Assembly (NCBI GenBank): GCA_910584695.1
Contig: CAJUBR010000079.1
Location: 1 to 12,549 of the forward strand
Direction: 5' to 3'
DNA from: an uncultured Lachnospiraceae bacterium
GTDB taxonomy: Bacteria; Bacillota; Clostridia; Lachnospirales; Lachnospiraceae
DNA length: 12,549 nt
Under the pieces are notes generated by a model, which worked only from the letters and a program-made list of their open reading frames with translations, had not been told where the DNA came from and made no database searches. The position numbers and the translations under genes are program-made. This document shows, in pieces, positions 10,865 to 12,549 of the stretch (positions are counted from its first letter, which is position 1; every line of letters starts with the position of its first letter).

Positions 10865-12549
10865 GTGTTAAAGACGATTAAAGGAAAGCTTACAGTAAAT
10901 GTGATAGGTATTGTTGTAGTAAGTATTCTTCTGACCACGTCAGGGATTGTTGCAGTTGCAGGAAAACGTATGATTCAGAATCAGACACAGGCACTTCAGT
11001 TAAACGCGGATAAATACGCAGAGGAAATCAATACGTGGATTGAAAATGAAAAAATGCTTGCAGGCGGAGCTGCAGACAGTATAGAAGCCGGAGGAAAAAC
11101 AGATAGGGAATTTATCCAGTCTGTAATGGATACCCATGCAGCAGGCAGGGAGGAACTTTTGAATCTGTACTGCGGAACAAAGGACAGTGAGTTTATTCAG
11201 TCCAACCGGGAGGCAGAGATACCAGAGGGTTATGATCCGGTAGAGCGTGGATGGTACAAACAGGCTGCAGAAGAAGGAACGGTTATAGTGACAGACCCTT
11301 ATTGGGATGTGCTGACGAATCAGATGTGTACAACTGTTGCGGCACCGATATACATAGATGGAGAACTTGCGGGAGTCATTGGTCTGGATGTAACACTTGG
11401 TACGGTAACGGATCTGACGGGAAGTATCAGTTATGAAGAGGGAGTATATGGTTTTTTGGTAGACAGCAGTGGACAGTATGTAGCACATAAAAATAAAAAA
11501 TATGAACCTGCCGAGGAGACGACGGTTTTAGTAGCAGATAAGATGCCGGCTCTAAAGGGGATGATAGAGGGAACAGACAGTGGTGTAAGAAAGCTTACAG
11601 ATTATGATGGCAGTGTATGTTATTTTGCAGTGTCAGGAATAAAAGGAAGTAACTGGATGCTGGGAGTTGTAGTGCCGGCTGCGAATGTTACGGATTCTCT
11701 TATTACGATGATTATGGTAGCGATTGTAATTGCTTTTGTGGTTATTGCATTTGTAGCAGTGTTTATGGCAGGGTTGATTGGGAAGATGCTGGCACCAGTA
11801 CAGATGTTAAAGCAGTTTGCTTCCGGAGATTTTTCAGAGAATGCGGTTAGTGAAAAAGCAATTCCAAAAGAATACAAAAATGAGACGGAACAAATTCAAA
11901 CAGCTACAACGGAAGTAAGGCAGCAGATCAGGGAAATTATTTTAAATACAAAACAGGAAGCGGGTAACATCAGCACAATTGCCGAGAGTACTTCTACTAA
12001 GATGACAATTTTAAACCATGATATATCCGGAATATCCGGGCTGGCAGGTCAGGTTATGGAGCAGACCAACCAGGCAATGGGATTGGCAGAGCACATTAAG
12101 AATAATGGACAGGAGCTGGGAACTGCGATAGAGAATGTAGCAGGAAAAGCAGGGGAAGCAGTAGAGCAGTCTAATGATATTATGGAGCGGGCCGAAAGGC
12201 AGCATGCAGCTTCCAAGCAGTCTGCGGAGGAAGCAGTTGCACTTTACCAGGAAACGAGAGGAGATCTGGAAAAAGCTATTACTGACAGTCAAAGAGTACA
12301 GGAGATTGATACTTTGACAGAAGAGATACTTGCAATCAGTGCACAGACAAACCTTTTAGCACTGAATGCGTCCATAGAGGCAGCGAGGGCCGGTGAGGCA
12401 GGGAAAGGATTTGCCGTTGTTGCGGAAGAAATCCGGCAGTTAGCAGATAATTCAAGACAGGCAGTAGATAAGATACGTCAAGTGACAGGGAGTGTAATAC
12501 AAAATGTTGCATTTTTATCTGAAAGTTCTGAAAAACTATTGGAATTTAT
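10865..12549 (+). CDS. Methyl-accepting chemotaxis protein with dCache domain (3' end outside window)
   Basis: 561 complete codons are visible; the stop lies beyond the window. GTG 10865 is 8 nt after AAGGAGGT (10849-10856), the best ribosome site in the window. Layout: transmembrane helix about 11-32; extracytoplasmic dCache domain about 35-275; second transmembrane helix about 278-305; a poorly conserved HAMP-like linker; then a long coiled-coil signalling domain. The diagnostic hairpin tip is present near residues 487-525 (EILAISAQTNLLALNASIEA, then ARAGEAGKGFAVVAEEIRQL), where CheA and CheW bind. In the sensor domain Y123, R128, W130, Y131, Y146, D148 and D175 fall at the spacings I recall for the amino-acid-binding motif of dCache_1 receptors such as PctA, so an amino acid ligand is predicted. 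No other chemotaxis gene is in view. The gene has its own promoter and is set apart from the sigma operon by a terminator. Confidence 0.92.
   Translation, partial: MLKTIKGKLTVNVIGIVVVSILLTTSGIVAVAGKRMIQNQTQALQLNADKYAEEINTWIENEKMLAGGAADSIEAGGKTDREFIQSVMDTHAAGREELLNLYCGTKDSEFIQSNREAEIPEGYDPVERGWYKQAAEEGTVIVTDPYWDVLTNQMCTTVAAPIYIDGELAGVIGLDVTLGTVTDLTGSISYEEGVYGFLVDSSGQYVAHKNKKYEPAEETTVLVADKMPALKGMIEGTDSGVRKLTDYDGSVCYFAVSGIKGSNWMLGVVVPAANVTDSLITMIMVAIVIAFVVIAFVAVFMAGLIGKMLAPVQMLKQFASGDFSENAVSEKAIPKEYKNETEQIQTATTEVRQQIREIILNTKQEAGNISTIAESTSTKMTILNHDISGISGLAGQVMEQTNQAMGLAEHIKNNGQELGTAIENVAGKAGEAVEQSNDIMERAERQHAASKQSAEEAVALYQETRGDLEKAITDSQRVQEIDTLTEEILAISAQTNLLALNASIEAARAGEAGKGFAVVAEEIRQLADNSRQAVDKIRQVTGSVIQNVAFLSESSEKLLEF

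Noticed and set aside
11000..11488. Minus-strand open frame opposite the chemoreceptor sensor domain
   Set aside because: The plus-strand frame has a complete dCache motif and MCP domains, so the opposite frame is a by-product; its translation is Cys/Tyr-rich and shows no recognisable domain.

Overview
The window looks like chromosome of a low-GC Gram-positive anaerobe, most likely a Clostridia/Lachnospiraceae-type Firmicute. This is judged from the AT-rich composition, strong AGGAGG-type ribosome binding sites, sigma-A-like promoters, an FtsX-type ABC transporter beside a two-component pair with a very short-looped kinase, and an ECF sigma factor with a DUF4179-like partner. All genes read on the + strand; I see no credible gene on the - strand, and no tRNA, rRNA, CRISPR array or transposase.

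Layout. (1) 78-1587: a promoter, then a two-gene unit with an XRE-type HTH/cupin regulator and a metallo-beta-lactamase-fold hydrolase. (2) 1580-1839: a decayed 3' fragment of ilvC (ketol-acid reductoisomerase) carrying a frame-shifting internal deletion. (3) 1948-2746: a GNAT acetyltransferase behind a strong sigma-A-like promoter that overlaps a perfect palindrome. (4) 2897-7909: response regulator, sensor kinase, ABC ATPase and a large dual-FtsX permease. The kinase has two membrane helices and almost no extracytoplasmic loop, so it probably does not bind a ligand on its own and may take its signal from the transporter, as proposed for Bce-type envelope-stress modules. A TCACT direct repeat with one-turn spacing precedes the ATPase gene and is a candidate binding site for the regulator. 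(5) 7980-8528: a ferritin-like di-metal protein, followed by a rho-independent terminator. (6) 8766-10407: an ECF sigma factor overlapping a membrane-anchored, DUF4179-like putative anti-sigma factor, followed by a possibly folded intergenic element and a second terminator. (7) 10657 to the window end: a promoter, a long leader, and a chemoreceptor (MCP) whose dCache domain carries what appears to be the complete amino-acid-binding motif. It is cut off by the window end.

The shared theme is envelope and environment sensing: a transporter-coupled two-component system, an ECF/anti-sigma pair and a chemoreceptor. I found no clearly new multi-gene system. The most useful observations are the ilvC remnant, the amino-acid-sensor prediction for the MCP, the unusual start region of the sigma gene, and several candidate regulatory elements.
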